Assembly (NCBI RefSeq): GCF_036324505.1
Contig: NC_086349.1
Location: forward strand, 22,840,247-22,904,246
From: Eleginops maclovinus
Lineage: Eukaryota; Chordata; Actinopteri; Perciformes; Eleginopidae
Reading direction: 5' to 3'
DNA: 64,000 nucleotides
Positions within the stretch are counted from its first letter, which is position 1. Each line of letters opens with the position of its first letter. Under the pieces are notes generated by a model. That model had not been told where the DNA came from and did not search any database. It saw only the letters and a program-made list of their open reading frames with translations. The translations under genes and the position numbers were made by a program. Below, one piece after another: positions 12,766 through 24,989 of this stretch.

Positions 12766-13375
12766 TGTGTACGATTGATGTTAAAATGGTGGTGGGATCA
12801 TGAAGGTATGTTCCCAATTTGTAAAGTCATATTACTAGCAATCTCACCACAACTTAAGGTATTTAAGAAAAATACTTTATTGATAGCTAGCTCAAAGAAA
12901 AAAAGAAATACATTAGATATAAACATTTTGTTTTTCATTTGAGATCTTTCAACGTTTTACTTTTCATTTAGTTATTTTTCTTTTGGTTTATATACTTTCC
13001 TTCAATCTAATTTCTTTTTTGTAGCACAGCTGTTGAGTCAACAGACTTTACATATGGTGATAGAAAGTGTATTCTAACATCAAAATTGATATGTTTTAAA
13101 CCCCTGAAATATCTTTCTTCTCTCAGACTTAATGGCAGCTACTGGAAATATGTAGACAAAGACAGACAGACACCATAAAAAATGAGTAAAGACTGAAGTC
13201 CAAGTTAAAATATATTCAGTCAGATTCTTTCAGCTGACACCAGAAATCCATTTAGCAGCGCTGCCAGCAATAGCACCTATAATTATAATTGCCCTCAGCC
13301 CGTTGGTCGGCTCTGCCATATTTTAATCACAGATCGTCCGCCCTGATTTAAATAAGGATGTTTTTTTGCGTCAGA

Positions 13376-13610
13376 AATGACTAGAATGAACATCATCATT
13401 ATCCCGTTTCACCTCTAAATCACTTTCTCTCCCCTGAACCGCACTCAAAACAGCTGCAGCCTCTGGAAAGTGGTAAAACATTACTTAGGTTTTAAATTAG
13501 TGGCTTTAGTGAGAGAATGAGTTTGTGTTGTTTTATGAAATTACTGGGCCAGCAGTTTTGGGTGGGACGAACGGATCAAGGAGCACAGAGTTAGTAAATG
13601 AAACAAATGT
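13376..13610 (+). repeat. local diverged repeat, copy A
   Basis: Ordered blocks shared with copies B-D are GACTAGAA, CATTAT, CTAAATCACTTTCTCT, CACTCAAAACAGCTGCAG, AAGTGG, ACTTAGGTTTTAAATTAGTG, then GGGCCAG and AAGGAGCACAG. There is no coding frame. Confidence 0.65.
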
Positions 13611-13974
13611 AGTGTCAAATGTACTTAAGTGTTTTGGATTAACAGGAAATTACACAAGACATACTGTAAGCAGGCGATCTTCATGAAGTGTGATTTGTTA
13701 TAGCTACCACCAGTTTTAAATTAAGACGAAAGATGCAAAGATTTAATATTTTATTCTGTGAGATCTTTATTGTACCCCACTGTGTATCATCTGTTTAAAT
13801 TTCAACCAGCTGTGAGTAGCTCTTCCATTACTGTTATACTTTGCAATGTGGGACAACAACTCAAAAATCAAACAAACTCAGACTGCATCTTAAACTGGAC
13901 TCTGCAAAGCTGGTAAGAATTAGCATATATAATAAACTGGGGCATGGCTCAAGTTTTGGAGAAAAATAAATGGT

Positions 13975-14110
13975 GAGAAGGACTATCCTCATTATCCTAC
14001 TTCTAAATCACTTTCTCTTTCAAAACAACTAAAGCCCAGAACACTGGTCTAGAAAATGGATAGTATTTAGGTTTAAATGAGTGGTTTGTGATTTCTCCTT
14101 GCATAGAAAA
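13975..14110 (+). repeat. local diverged repeat, copy B
   Basis: It carries CTCATTATCC, TTCTAAATCACTTTCTCT, CAAAACAACT, CAGAACACTGGTCTAG, AATGGATAG and TATTTAGGTTTAAATGAGTG in the same order as copies A and C. Confidence 0.65.
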
Positions 14111-14694
14111 ACAATCATGCATCCATAAAATTGTATTTGGGGGAATACAGAGACACTGTTTATGCTCACCTGTTTGGAATAATGATCATGTAAAAGCAAA
14201 AATGATAAATGCATACTAAAACTATACTGAAAATAAACTCATTATCTCACTTAAATTACAGTCTCAGACACTCATCTGAAGCAATGGCTTTTAAAACAGA
14301 CAATGGTAGAAGCTGTGAATGTTGTTTAACCAGAGAAAGAAAAACATCTACGGATCTTTAGCAACTGAGAAAACTGTTGAGGACCAACTAATGCTATAAC
14401 AGCTACTGAAATAGACATCTATATGTTGTATACTTAATGTGTTTGGTCACAATTGAGGAAACTGAGTCTGTTGGCACTATGTAGATTTATACGTTTACAA
14501 ACCTTTTAAAACATGTGACGGTAAGATATTCACATTGTGTTGAAGTATTGTAAACTTATGCGACATAGAGTTCACTTTCACGTCCATTATTTCACAAATA
14601 TGTTTTAATTTCTTCATTTGAAAGAACATTGTCAGGTTTTTGAGTTGTTATTTCTATCATTCTTATTCTGTTTGCTGGTTTTTGTTTTCTATTC

Positions 14695-14895
14695 CTGCTT
14701 TCTTCCAAAACTTGCCTTTCCTATTTGCCTGTCCTCCTCTGACTAGATTCCCTTCACCTGTTCATCCTCTCCACTCACCTGTTCCCCATTCCCCTCATTA
14801 GCTCCTTATTATATTAACCAGTCCACTTCCAAGCATTTGCTGCCAGATTGTCCTTGTGCCGTGTGCTTTAGCTTTCCAGCCTTCTTCAACTTATC
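14695..14895 (+). repeat. putative retroelement-like dispersed remnant
   Basis: A pyrimidine-rich stretch with CTCACCTGTTCCCCATTCCC and CTCATTAGCTCC, then CATTTGCTGCCAGATTGTC. A similar skeleton is seen at 50240-50420 and, on the minus strand, at 21.5-22.1 kb. The class is uncertain. It resembles the untranslated part of fish LTR elements as I recall them. Confidence 0.35.
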
Positions 14896-14929
14896 CATAC
14901 CAAGTTCTATCCCGGATTCTGGTTTAGCC

Positions 14930-14952
14930 TATCCTCTTAACTTAAGAGGATA
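14930..14952. repeat. perfect short inverted repeat (11-bp arms, 1-nt centre)
   Basis: TATCCTCTTAA, C, TTAAGAGGATA. An exact palindrome apart from the central base. Confidence 0.9.
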
Positions 14953-15454
14953 GTCACCAAAGTACTTAAGAGTCTTAAGTTTGCCTGTCTGGATTTATTG
15001 TAACCTTGTCCACCTGCATCCATGCTATCGAGTTCTCTTATTTTTCAGATGTGCGACAGCTTATCCATCATTTATCATCGTTTCCCTGCCTAGTTTATTG
15101 TTCAAAGAGTAAAATGGCATGAAAAGTTATGGAATTCAGTCACAATTATCCACATTGGCTACAGGAAATGGCCCTAAACAGTGGATTGTAGGAAAAATAT
15201 GCAGAAAGTACAAAAGATATTGGACAAAATGACATCATCTTACATTGTTTTAAGAGTTTTATGTGCTTAGGGTTGGGGACCGATCCTTACCGCAAATAAA
15301 TTATGGTTTTGTTAAAGTTTAGTAGGTCTGTGACATCAGGCAGTCTTTGATCTCCAACATGTCAAGTGACTAATGTCAAACCTCAGTAAGCTGCATTTGA
15401 ACATAAATGAAACAAATCAGAATAAAACAACAAAAACAAACCATAGGTGAGATT

Positions 15455-15635
15455 ACAGCTTAAGTCCTTTCCTCTGTTCTTTAAAACTGCTGCAGCCGTG
15501 AGCTCCATTTAACAAAACACACAGTGGCTGAATGCACAGTGTTTAGTGAGATTTTAAATGAGTATCTATTTGGGATAGAAGTGGTGTTCTTTTAGTGCTG
15601 GGCAGACAAAAGGCGTCCCAAGGAGCAGGGTATTT
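15455..15635 (+). repeat. local diverged repeat, copy D
   Basis: It shows CTTTCCTCTGTTC, AAAACTGCTGCAGCC, AGTGGCTG, GATTTTAAATGAGTA, GCTGGGCAG and CCCAAGGAGCAGGG, parallel to copy A including the downstream GGGCCAG and AAGGAGCACAG. It lies directly before copy C, giving a tandem pair. Confidence 0.5.
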
Positions 15636-15697
15636 CTTTTTTATCGTCATAGATACTTGGCTCGGCTTTAATTAATGATAATGGTAAACCACAAAAC

Positions 15698-15885
15698 GAC
15701 TAGAACAAACATTATAATTATGTCACTTCCCAGCTAAATCATTTTCTGTTCTCCCAGCTACACTCAAAACAACTGCAGCTCAGAGCACTGGTTTGCTAAG
15801 TGGATAGCGGTGAAGTAGATGGTACTTAAGTTTTAAATTAGTGGCTTTGCTCTAGGACTGAGGTTGTGTTTGTGTTTAGGCACTC
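15698..15885 (+). repeat. local diverged repeat, copy C
   Basis: GACTAGAACAAACATTATAA, GCTAAATCATTTTCTGTTCT, CACTCAAAACAACTGCAG, CAGAGCACTGG, AAGTGGATAG and TTTTAAATTAGTGGCTTTG occur in the same order as copy A. Confidence 0.65.
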
Positions 15886-15889
15886 TGCA

Positions 15890-18800
15890 GGACTCTAGCT
15901 TCAGATTCTATAAACCTGCTTTGAGTGCGAAGTTCTTGTGTTTTAGTGCCTTATATTAAATGTTCATAGTCCAACACTTTGCTGCAATGAAAAATCCTTT
16001 AAGAGAGTGCTAAGTATGACTGTCCCACGGTGGCATGCCTCTGCCAACCACTTAAGAAGCAGTTTATATCGATGTCTGTCCAAAATGGACTCACTGCGTC
16101 ATTTTATCCTGATAGACATTTTGTGAAATGTAATTCTCCGGCCACAAACATGTAAATGAGGTCACGGCCTAGTTGACCTTTAATCACCTAAATCTGATCA
16201 GTTCACCCTTGATTTCAAGCCCATGTTTGTTCAAAAGAAATTCCCTAAAAGCATTTCTGGATATCCCGTTCATGCGTAGAGGATCTGCAAAAAACCATAA
16301 TGCCTCATGTGCACGACTATCGCCAGGCAGAGAAAGATTCTACATACCTGAACATGTATTTGTTGACATATTGGATCTCAAGATATTTACCACCCCTAAA
16401 TCAGAGGCCCTATGTCAGTTTTTGGATTGGACATTGGGTTGCCCCCTTTAGGTTGAGAAATAGTCCTCATTTCAGTTTCTCTGGGTGTTAAGTCCTGATC
16501 TGAACCTATATTATCTGTCTTTTTATTTCTATATATCTTGGAGATGTTCAAATGGTGCTCAGAGTATCTCCTCCCCTTCCTAACACACTATCTCACAGCC
16601 TCCTATAATAACTCAGCCTTGAACGCCATACCCACTAATCTAAATTTAAACACTGTGTTGCCCTCCACTCGACTGGCTGTGTTTTTCTCACTGCGGTTAA
16701 CTGGAGGCTGATTTTGGTTTAGCAGCAGCCAACCTTTCCTCTAAGGAAACGCAGTTGGAATTCTTTATTCCAGCAGAGGACAGATGTTGGAGAAAGGGTA
16801 GCTCTACAGATTTAAGAATGTTTCAATTAAGCTTGCCAGTTATATCAAATGTAGTTTGTCGGGTTGGCACACGTAATGCATCCTTTAATTTGATATACAA
16901 AAAAGGTGCGCTCTCTTTGGAGCATCAATGTGGTCTGCTCATTTCATTGCAGTCTGCAAGTAACATATTTTGTGTGGAGCAAATGGAAATCCCAAGGTGT
17001 GTCAAAAATGTGTGTCGAATTTAATCTATAAATGTAACAGTAATCCATGATTTTGCACATTTTGATATACAGTACCTTGTCTAAAAGAACATGTTTGGCC
17101 TGGTTGCAGAGCTAGAGGAAGGACTGGGAGTTAATGGTTTTATGCTTATACAGATCATATTAAAGACTGTATTGCAAAATTAGCTTCTCCCCCCAGGGTC
17201 TTCCCCATTTTTTTTAACAATCCTTTGCACCCTTAACATTAATAACCAACACCAACTCAATCCCTTACATTATTTTGACTATCATCAGTGATCCATCTGT
17301 TACTATATCCATATTTATATCTTGTGTAAAATTAGTGCTCTTCTCAATGCATATTTTGTCTTGTATACGTTAAGAACTGATGTATTTACTACAACCAATT
17401 ATTCTATTCACTTTAGTTCCTCAGTTATAACAAAATAAAGAGTCTCCTAGCTGTTTGTGCGGCTATAGATCTTCTCAAATTAACTGTTTACAGTCAGTTT
17501 ACCGGTGTAAGAATTGTGTGAAAATGGAAAAGTCACAATGATATTAATCCTCTGGGGATAATGAACATTGAATTTGAAGACAATCTGCATTTGCCTTTGA
17601 CATCTCATTATAGACAAGAGGAGGAACAAACAGACCGACCAGATGACAGGTCACTGTGCTGCCAATATGTGATCCTAGAAACTACACTTTTAACAACACG
17701 CTATTCTCTATTATGGGGAATTTCTGTAAAAGTTTTGTTGTCTCACAAAAACACAAACTTAATTACCATGATTCTCACCAGATCCTTTAAACATGTTGCA
17801 ATAAATGATTAGTCCATGATAAATCTGTTAATGTGCTGCCAAAAAGGAGAAGAAAGAATACTGTTCTCCGGCTAATTATTTTGTCAACTAAACTTGACGT
17901 CAGAGCAGACTCTCACAAATATATTTTTTGATGACAGGAAAAAAAACACAGACGTAATTAAATGCATGTTTTCTCTGCCTTTTCGCTTTTATGCATGTGT
18001 GGGACTGACAGATTGGTTTAGTGAAAACGTATTCAACTATGAGACACTCAGTCGAGCCAAAGCTTTAAACCCGGATCAGATCTTGCTCTTATCTTTCCTA
18101 AACTCTACATGTTTTTCTCTGGTTGTGTTGCTTCTCTTGTATTGGTTTGGTTTGGTATCAAGATCAAATTCCATGCAACGCACGGGCCCCATCCCATTTC
18201 TTATCAACCGTGGGCCACCATCACCCGATCCCAATTTTTATCGACCCCCCTTCTTCCCTCTGAACCAGGGCCAGTGTTTGAGTGTGTCTAAGGCTGATAG
18301 CATTGACTTCAGGAATCACTTCCATCTCATTCAGCAGTTCCCACAGGCTCACCACAAAAGAAAAAAACACACTTTACACACACCACAAAAGAAAAAAATA
18401 GCCCTCACTTGCACACCACATAAAATTCAACTTTATCTCCCGCCCAACTCCTCTAACTGTGCCAAACAATCCAAAGTCCTACTTGTTTCCCCCCCCTCCC
18501 TCCTTTAGCTTTGTTCACATGTGCATTGTAGTCTTGTTCAGCCTCTTCTTGTTCAGAAATACTTGTTTGATCGGCATAAGATATTCGTTTGCTGCCGGAA
18601 ATGAACACGAGTCAGAAAAATGTGGGGAGTTTTGTTCGCATGGTTTAAAAAATAATGAAAATGGGAGAAATAAGATAAGTGGAAAAGTACAGTCTAAACA
18701 CACAAAGGGTCTGTTTGTCAGATAAAGGGTGAATATGTGAAATACTGCACGGACTCATTGCTTGTTTTTCCTTTCACACGTAAAAACAGTGTGTAAGCAA

Positions 18801-20870
18801 TGCTGGAATGAGGGGTTAAAAGGGTAAAATTAAATGATGTTTCAGATCTTTAAAGAGTTTTTAACATTTTACTGCTGAATTATTTTAATGTTTATTCGAC
18901 GCAGATGACTAAGCTTGAGTAATTCCAAAACTATTATGACGAAGAGGCAAGATTAAATAAGTAACAAAAGTTTGACAGTTTGAGTCAACATAACAGTATT
19001 ATGCTTTTTAAAAATGATAACAATTTTTCTTTTTTGAAAGATGCTCACGAATGATGTCTGATAATGAGGACTTAAGATGTAAGGAAATTAATTACATTTT
19101 CCCACTGGCTTAACAACACGTCTCAGGACTTACTAATGATTTAAGATTACTCTTGAAGCCTTTAATGAGAACCATTAACTTTATATCATTATTCTTCATC
19201 AAGCTCAGATTTTACAAAGTGCTAAAGTGCTTTGCTCAAATTCAAAGCAGCAGTTAATGAAGTAACAACTCCCACACTGCTCAACCAAACGACTGAGATT
19301 CAAACTGGCAGCCTTTCTGTTGTCTACATATGCTTTAAAGCTGCAGCTGTTGTAAGAACAACACAACAATCTACACAACACAAAACTCAGAACTGATGTG
19401 GTAAATAGAAAATAGTGTAGAGTTATGAATAAACAACTAACATGCCAAGACATGCAGTGATCAGAGAAACTCATTCTGTGGCATGATGTTGCCAGTTTTA
19501 ATCCTAGTGAGCAAAGAAATATGGAAATCATAATCAGTAAATGTTGTAACTAGAACAGGCAACACATAAACAAAATGTAGAGGGAGAAAAAGTATGTGTT
19601 TTCCTTCTGAGAAACACTGACTTGATCTTGGGCATGGGTTCATCTAGACATATGTCTTCAGGAAGCTTTACCTGTTGCTGATCTAGGAAAACAGACGTGC
19701 ACTGTCGCTTCCATTCATTGTAATCCATTTTGAATGTATAGAGAATGCGTGTGTTTGTTGAAAGTTGAGTGGTTATAGTTTGAAAAAGGGACTCTGCTGG
19801 GTCATACCAGTCTGAAGGAATGCGAGTGAGGGAAGCCAAAAACATGTGGCTCACAACAATGCAGCGTGGGGTTTCAAGTCTGTGTGAAAATAGTTTAGAA
19901 AGGTTGAGTTTGCATACTGAGCTGTCTGTGAGACTAAAAGCATCTTATTGAGATTTATTTTCTCTTGGATTCATTTGCATTTGATAATGACGTAATGGAA
20001 AGTTATCAGATTACTTTTTAACAGGTAACTCATTATAAGGGATTACAATTTCAACCCTGCCTGTAATGCAAATTAAATGTGGTTATCATAGAGTCTTCAT
20101 ACAGCAGCAGCAAGTCTTTCACACTTTGAATTAAAACACTTGGAATGTTTCTGCTCACTGCTCCTTTCCATCATGGTTTAAACTGCTATGTACAGGTGTT
20201 GTATGAATTGTGTGCCATGAGTGGACCAGATTAATGAATATGTTATTCCTTTTTAAAGTCATGCTTGATATTTGAGTGGTTCGTTTCACGTGAATTAGGT
20301 CTAATTAGCTCAATCAATTAAATGTTTGGAGATTTCAAAAGAAGAAACCAGCGCTGGTGATCCAGTTCTTTCATTATATTTTCTTTTTAAACACTTTTGT
20401 AATTATTTTCTCCCAATGAGACATATTTAAGCTGTCAAAAATATAATATCTCTGACTAAAAATATAACCAGGAGGCTAACAAGACCTATTTCTCTTTCTG
20501 GTTTGATATTTTATGAATGGGTAATATCAAGTATTTTAAGATATGTATATTAGAGATGGCTCAGTTTCTTCTGGAGTAGGTTCTCTTTCTCCATGAACTG
20601 CAATCATAACTGACTTACAGACACATATTTTGTCTCTGGTTAAAATTAAAATATTGGTTAAAATACTTTGAACCAAATGTGGTGATGTGCGGTTGCAATA
20701 CTTGTCAGCACCGTTAAGCCGGGGTGTGACGAGATGATTTGAAAGAAAAACACAAATCCCAGAGGAGCCCCCAATTTACAACAAACCAGGAGACATGAAA
20801 AAGACCACATGTCGTTTATAATTTAAACTTTCGCTTTGATTCAGAAAGAGACTACTGTAATTTGTGAATA
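15890..20870. other. gene-free stretch
   Basis: AT-rich DNA. Open frames at 16173-16451 and 17894-18508 show no recognisable domain and no splice context, so they are not called. A short direct repeat of CACCACAAAAGAAAAAAA occurs at about 18350 and 18381. No RNA gene or intact mobile element was seen. Confidence 0.55.
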
Positions 20871-20876
20871 TTTGGT

Positions 20877-20915
20877 GTTCAATCATTTTTACGTTCTGCA
20901 TAAAAATGATTGAAC
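20877..20915. repeat. perfect short inverted repeat (15-bp arms, 9-nt loop)
   Basis: GTTCAATCATTTTTA, CGTTCTGCA, TAAAAATGATTGAAC. The arms are exact reverse complements. Confidence 0.92.
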
Positions 20916-21536
20916 AGTGTCTGCCCTCGTCTCATCTTTCTGACATTGGACTGGCGGATGCTGCCGATGCCAAGTTTTGTCATTTTATTTCATGCAAATC
21001 TGGAATCCTCTATAATGGAAGGCTTTAAAGTCGCCTTACCATGTCACCACGAGGAAAAGGTGCAAACCTTTTAGCATGTCATTGGCAAACAACACTGCGC
21101 TTGCACTAGTTATTTTGAGCCATAAGTGATCAAAGCACACTAAATCCACCGGCCACCTCCAGCCTCTCTCTATCCTTGGATGTCCCTAAGTTAAGATAAA
21201 TTCTACCAAGAGTCAAAATTGACATTTTAATATTTCTCCTAAGAAAATACATATTTTTATACAATAGGAATATCTGTTTTTGCGGGTTAGGACATGCGCC
21301 CTAACTGGCAAAACTTGCACATCCCGCTTTGGGATGACTTTTGAGCTCTTTGTCGGATGCCCTGTGTGTTCCAGTCTGTCACCTTGAAATGCATTGCTCG
21401 ACATACAGCTAAGAGGTTGATATGAGAAATAATAAACAGTACGATCCCTGCTCACTTCTGTACAAAAACATTAAGGATGGCATACTGGAGGTCAAAAGAT
21501 TACTGAAAGGTTACGACTTGATGTTCTGTCAGGGTT

Positions 21537-22075
21537 TGGGGAAATAGGACCCAAGTGCAGCAACAAGGGAGGCAGGTATGGGTACAAACAAAAGGCGAGC
21601 TTTATTCCAAAGCTGTTTTACAAAAATCCAAAGTTAGGTAAAGTCCAGGGCATGAAAAACACTTGACTTGAACACATGAAGACGATAATCCAGGACATGA
21701 AAAACACTTGACTTGAACACATGAAGACGATAGGGAAATCCAAGACATGAAAAACGCTTGACTTGATACATGAAAGACGACAACGAACTGACAGAGAACA
21801 CAAGGGAAAGCAGGACTAAATACAAAGACACTAATCACGACAAAAGCCACAGCTGGGGAGGGGAGGCAGAAACATGAGGGCAACAGGTGACAACAATCAG
21901 GGGCGGGGCAGACGCTGACAATGGCGGGAAAACACACAAAGACAGAAAGTAACAGGGCCTGCAATGAGAAACAAGGTAAGTACAAAATAAAACAGGAAAT
22001 GGAAAACGAGACACAACATGAAACACAGGGGCTTGACTAGACATGACATGACGTGAATACATGAACACCTCACTT
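21537..22075 (-). repeat. putative retroelement-like remnant with internal tandem repeat
   Basis: The + strand starts TGTCAGGGTTTGGGGAAATA and continues purine-rich. The minus strand reads CCTGATTGTTGTCACCTGTT and TTTAGTCCTGCTTTCCCTTG, a composition I associate with long terminal repeat or leader regions of fish retroelements. There is no polymerase or capsid frame. The Phe/Ser/Cys-rich minus-strand frames are by-products. The class is not proven and the boundaries are approximate. Confidence 0.4.
21643..21782. repeat. 3-unit tandem repeat, ~46-49 bp
   Basis: Units start at 21643, 21688 and about 21738. Each contains CATGAAAAACACTTGACTTG (ACGCTTG in unit 3), then ACATGAAGACGA or ACATGAAAGACGA. 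Units 1 and 2 are nearly identical and unit 3 is diverged. Confidence 0.9.
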
Positions 22076-22079
22076 GGTA

Positions 22080-23300
22080 TGACATAAATAGTAGATTAAA
22101 CATGAAATGACAGACATAATAAATAAACATAACTAACAGATTTGACGAGACATAACATGTTGGTTCTACTGTATGACATTTAAGAGAATAACCCAATATT
22201 TACATTTTATTTTTTGTTCTTTGGACTCGAGTTGATAGGTTGGTTGGTCACAAAATAAATGTATAGCTAAAGTTTGCTTGCTGTTAGGACATGCAACACT
22301 TTTACACTACATTTAATTTTCAACAAATGAAGACGTCCATCAATCAGAACCTGTAGTTAAGACAGATTTTTTTAAAGTATAGATTTAAAAATCCTTGACA
22401 GCACTGTTGTGTAAATGTGTGTTTCTATGCGTTAGTCAGTATATACATAACATATGGATGATAAAAACTGTCATATCTGCTTCCACATATTCTTAGAAAG
22501 GATTGCCCGTCCAACCACAAACATTTTTTCACACAGTAAGATTTTCCTTGACAGTATAGTGACCTTAATCTTCAACCTGTACTGTATCTGTCGTTGGGCA
22601 GAGTTCGACTAAACTGGCGCTCATGGTAGATGCGGTTTTAAAGATTTTGTGAGCTAACATTTCCTGTCTCCAAACTCTAAATCACATGTACTTAAATGCA
22701 TCATGGTGCACCAGTAGGCACTAAATGACTGACACAGAAGTATGTGAGTCCATAATATGTATTCAATAACCATTCACTTTAGTATCTGTTGAAAGTGTAA
22801 GCTCTGTTTACTATATATAACCCCATGATGTAACCCTATAATTTTGCCACTTTTATATTTTCCTGTTGCCACCACATTTTTTGGCACCACATACACTTGT
22901 AATCAGGAGGAATGGTATGCTGTGATTGTTGGCAGTAAGATGTGCAAACACGCTTAACGAATCTTTTCCCACAGAGAGAAATGGGAGAAGAAGCTATACA
23001 ATACATGAGCTGGAAACTTGAATCAAACGTGCAACAGCTCCCCTACTGCATAGCTTTATTGGTTGGATCTTTTGGTTGGATTTCTTGTTTTGCAATATAA
23101 ATGTATAAGAAGCAACATTTTAAAACTGCTATTTAAAAAAAGGAGTAAATGTAATGTAAAATGGTTTGGATGTTTCATGGAAGTGAGAAAAAATGTGATT
23201 TCAAAAAGTAACAGAGAGAGTCTTTATGCTTTCTTAAGACTTTAGAGAGTGATTTTATGAAGCATGGGAGAGCAAATTTCAGATAAACCATTTTCACTCT
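22080..23300. other. gene-free stretch
   Basis: AT-rich DNA with no supported gene, repeat array or RNA. Confidence 0.5.
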
Positions 23301-23311
23301 CAATACACTTC

Positions 23312-23392
23312 AACACTCACCATTTAAACCCAGGACTTAGTATCTATAAGGCCACAACCCTTACCACTGAGTCACTGATGTACCTGTTATTA
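23312..23392 (-). repeat. possible tRNA-derived SINE fragment
   Basis: Read on the minus strand, TGACTCAGTGGTAAGGGTTG resembles a polymerase III box A, and CCTGGGTTTAAATGG about 30 bp later resembles box B (GGTTCAAATCC). The spacing is plausible for a tRNA-derived head. The rest of the element is not recognisable. Confidence 0.35.
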
Positions 23393-23580
23393 AAGACAAC
23401 TGATACAATCCTGATCATGACATCACATGGCCTTCAGGTCACTTTCCCACAATGCATCTCTGCTTTATCTCTCGACCCTTGATGCTACCTTCCTGAAATG
23501 TCTGCGTGAGCACTTCTTTTTCTGAGAAATGGTGTGGGGGGTTTCCTGGTTTTCCTGGGACTTTATGATGAACCAAAAGC

Positions 23581-23625
23581 AAATGAAGAAGAAGAAGGAG
23601 AAGAAGAAGAAGAAGAAAAATACGT
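23581..23625. repeat. (GAA)n purine-rich microsatellite
   Basis: GAAGAAGAAGGAGAAGAAGA-type repeats. The minus strand reads as poly-Leu in one frame. Confidence 0.9.
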
Positions 23626-24231
23626 CCTTCAAGGAGACAGTGTTGGGAGAATACTAGCGTGAGAGTCAATAAAAGAAAGGCGGAAAATGACAGGGACGAG
23701 CAGGAGAAGAGAACACAACAGAACATCAGGGATGAGAGACAAAAACAAGTGTTTGACTAGAGAACAGAGGCGTTGTGTTCAGTGGGAAAGGTCGTATATT
23801 GTGCTGTGGTGCTGCAGTGCATTAATTACAGGATAAGAAATGATAAGCTCCGCAGCGGGGCTACGAATAGACAGACAGAGAGACAGACAGAAGGCTGACA
23901 GTGCAACCGGATGCTGAGTGTCTCTGCGCTGCTTACAGTTTGCAGGAAATCAGATGCGTTGACTATTTCTCCTCTTCTTACACCTTCGACCAAATCGGTT
24001 AAAGTAAGGAGGGGGAAAACCAACTGCACTGCCCCTTTCTCTGACCATGGGTTCTCTAATATATATTAAAATACGTCAGACATTGTTTCAAAAGTTTCCT
24101 CTGGTTAGGATCTTGCGACCGTAAAGTGCCATCTCAAAATTGATGTAAGTGAATAGACGATTGTGTTATTTAATGCAGTCCTGTAGTAGCATCGAACACT
24201 CAATCATCAGCTGACTAGCAACGTCCAATTA

Positions 24232-24760
24232 CACTGCCCGTCCCAAAAAGGTCACAAGCCTGTGGGGGGCAGTGCTATGATCTGGGGTTGCTGCAGTTAG
24301 TCTGGTTTAGGTTCAGCAACGTTATGTGCCCAAAGAATGAGGTCAGCTGACTACCTGAATATACTGAAGGACCAGGTTATTCCATCAATGGATTCTTTCT
24401 TCCCTGATGGCACGGGCATGTACCAAGAGGACAATGCCAGGATCCATCGGGCTCAAATTGTGAAAGAGTGGTTCAGGGAGCATGAGACATCATTTTCACA
24501 CATGGATTGGCCCCCACAGAGTCCAGACCTGAACCCGATTGAGAATCTTTGGGATGTGCTGGAGAAGACTTTGCGCAGTGGTCCGAATCTCCCGTCATCA
24601 ATACAAGATCTTGGCGAAAAATGAATGCAAGACAGAAATAAATGTTGTGACGTTGCAGAAGCTTGTGGAAACGATGCCACTGCGAATGTGTGCCGTAATC
24701 AAAGCTAAAGGCGGTCCAACGAGTATTAGAATGTGTGACCTTTTTTTTGGCCAGGCAGGG
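24232..24760 (+). mobile_element. internally deleted Tc1/mariner element with TIRs and TA target sites
   Basis: The left end CACTGCCCGTCCCAAAAAGG and the right end (CCTTTTTTTTGGCCAGGCAGGG read on +) form matching terminal inverted repeats. Both lie directly next to TA (24230-24231 and 24761-24762), the Tc1/mariner target. At 529 bp it is well under half the usual ~1.2-1.6 kb. The left TIR runs almost at once into the middle of the transposase gene, so the DNA-binding domain and first catalytic Asp are missing. It cannot encode a working transposase but has retained both ends. Confidence 0.9.
24259..24719 (+). pseudogene. Tc1/mariner transposase fragment (DDE C-terminal part)
   Basis: The reading GGSAMIWGCCS is followed by a stop. 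An open part (24337-24624) then contains [18 protein letters not shown] (second catalytic Asp), [20 protein letters not shown] (the DDE-box Glu, 34 residues on, as in Tc1-like DD34E) and [11 protein letters not shown]. The frame breaks near 24620 and resumes in another frame with INVVTLQKLVETMP and VIKAKGG, the family's usual C-terminus. At least one nonsense change, one frameshift and the large N-terminal deletion make this a fossil. Confidence 0.92.
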
Positions 24761-24989
24761 TATAATCAGGCAGGTGTACAGCTGGTCACATGACACTTCT
24801 CCCACTCATTCTGCAAATACATTCATGCATGAGATTTTTGCTGCACAGCTTCTTCCACCACCTAGAGTTCCTCTTTATATTTGTGGCATTGTAGAAATAA
24901 TTGATGAAAAAAAGAATAAATGTAATTGGTATACCTAATCTTATCGTACTATTCTTTCTGGTGTGCCTCGTCAAGACACCAACATCCAT

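Noticed and set aside
16173..16451. 92-codon frame
   Set aside because: No known domain, no splice sites, and overlapping frames in the same stretch are equally open.
17894..18508. 204-codon open frame on the + strand
   Set aside because: No recognisable domain, Phe/Ser/Pro-biased composition, no promoter or splice context. It is most likely a chance frame.
21643..21782. Possible CRISPR-like array
   Set aside because: Three units in direct tandem without unique spacers, in a vertebrate genome.
21602..22196. Phe/Ser/Cys-rich minus-strand frames resembling membrane proteins
   Set aside because: They come from the 46-bp tandem repeat and a retroelement-like remnant. The hydrophobicity is compositional.
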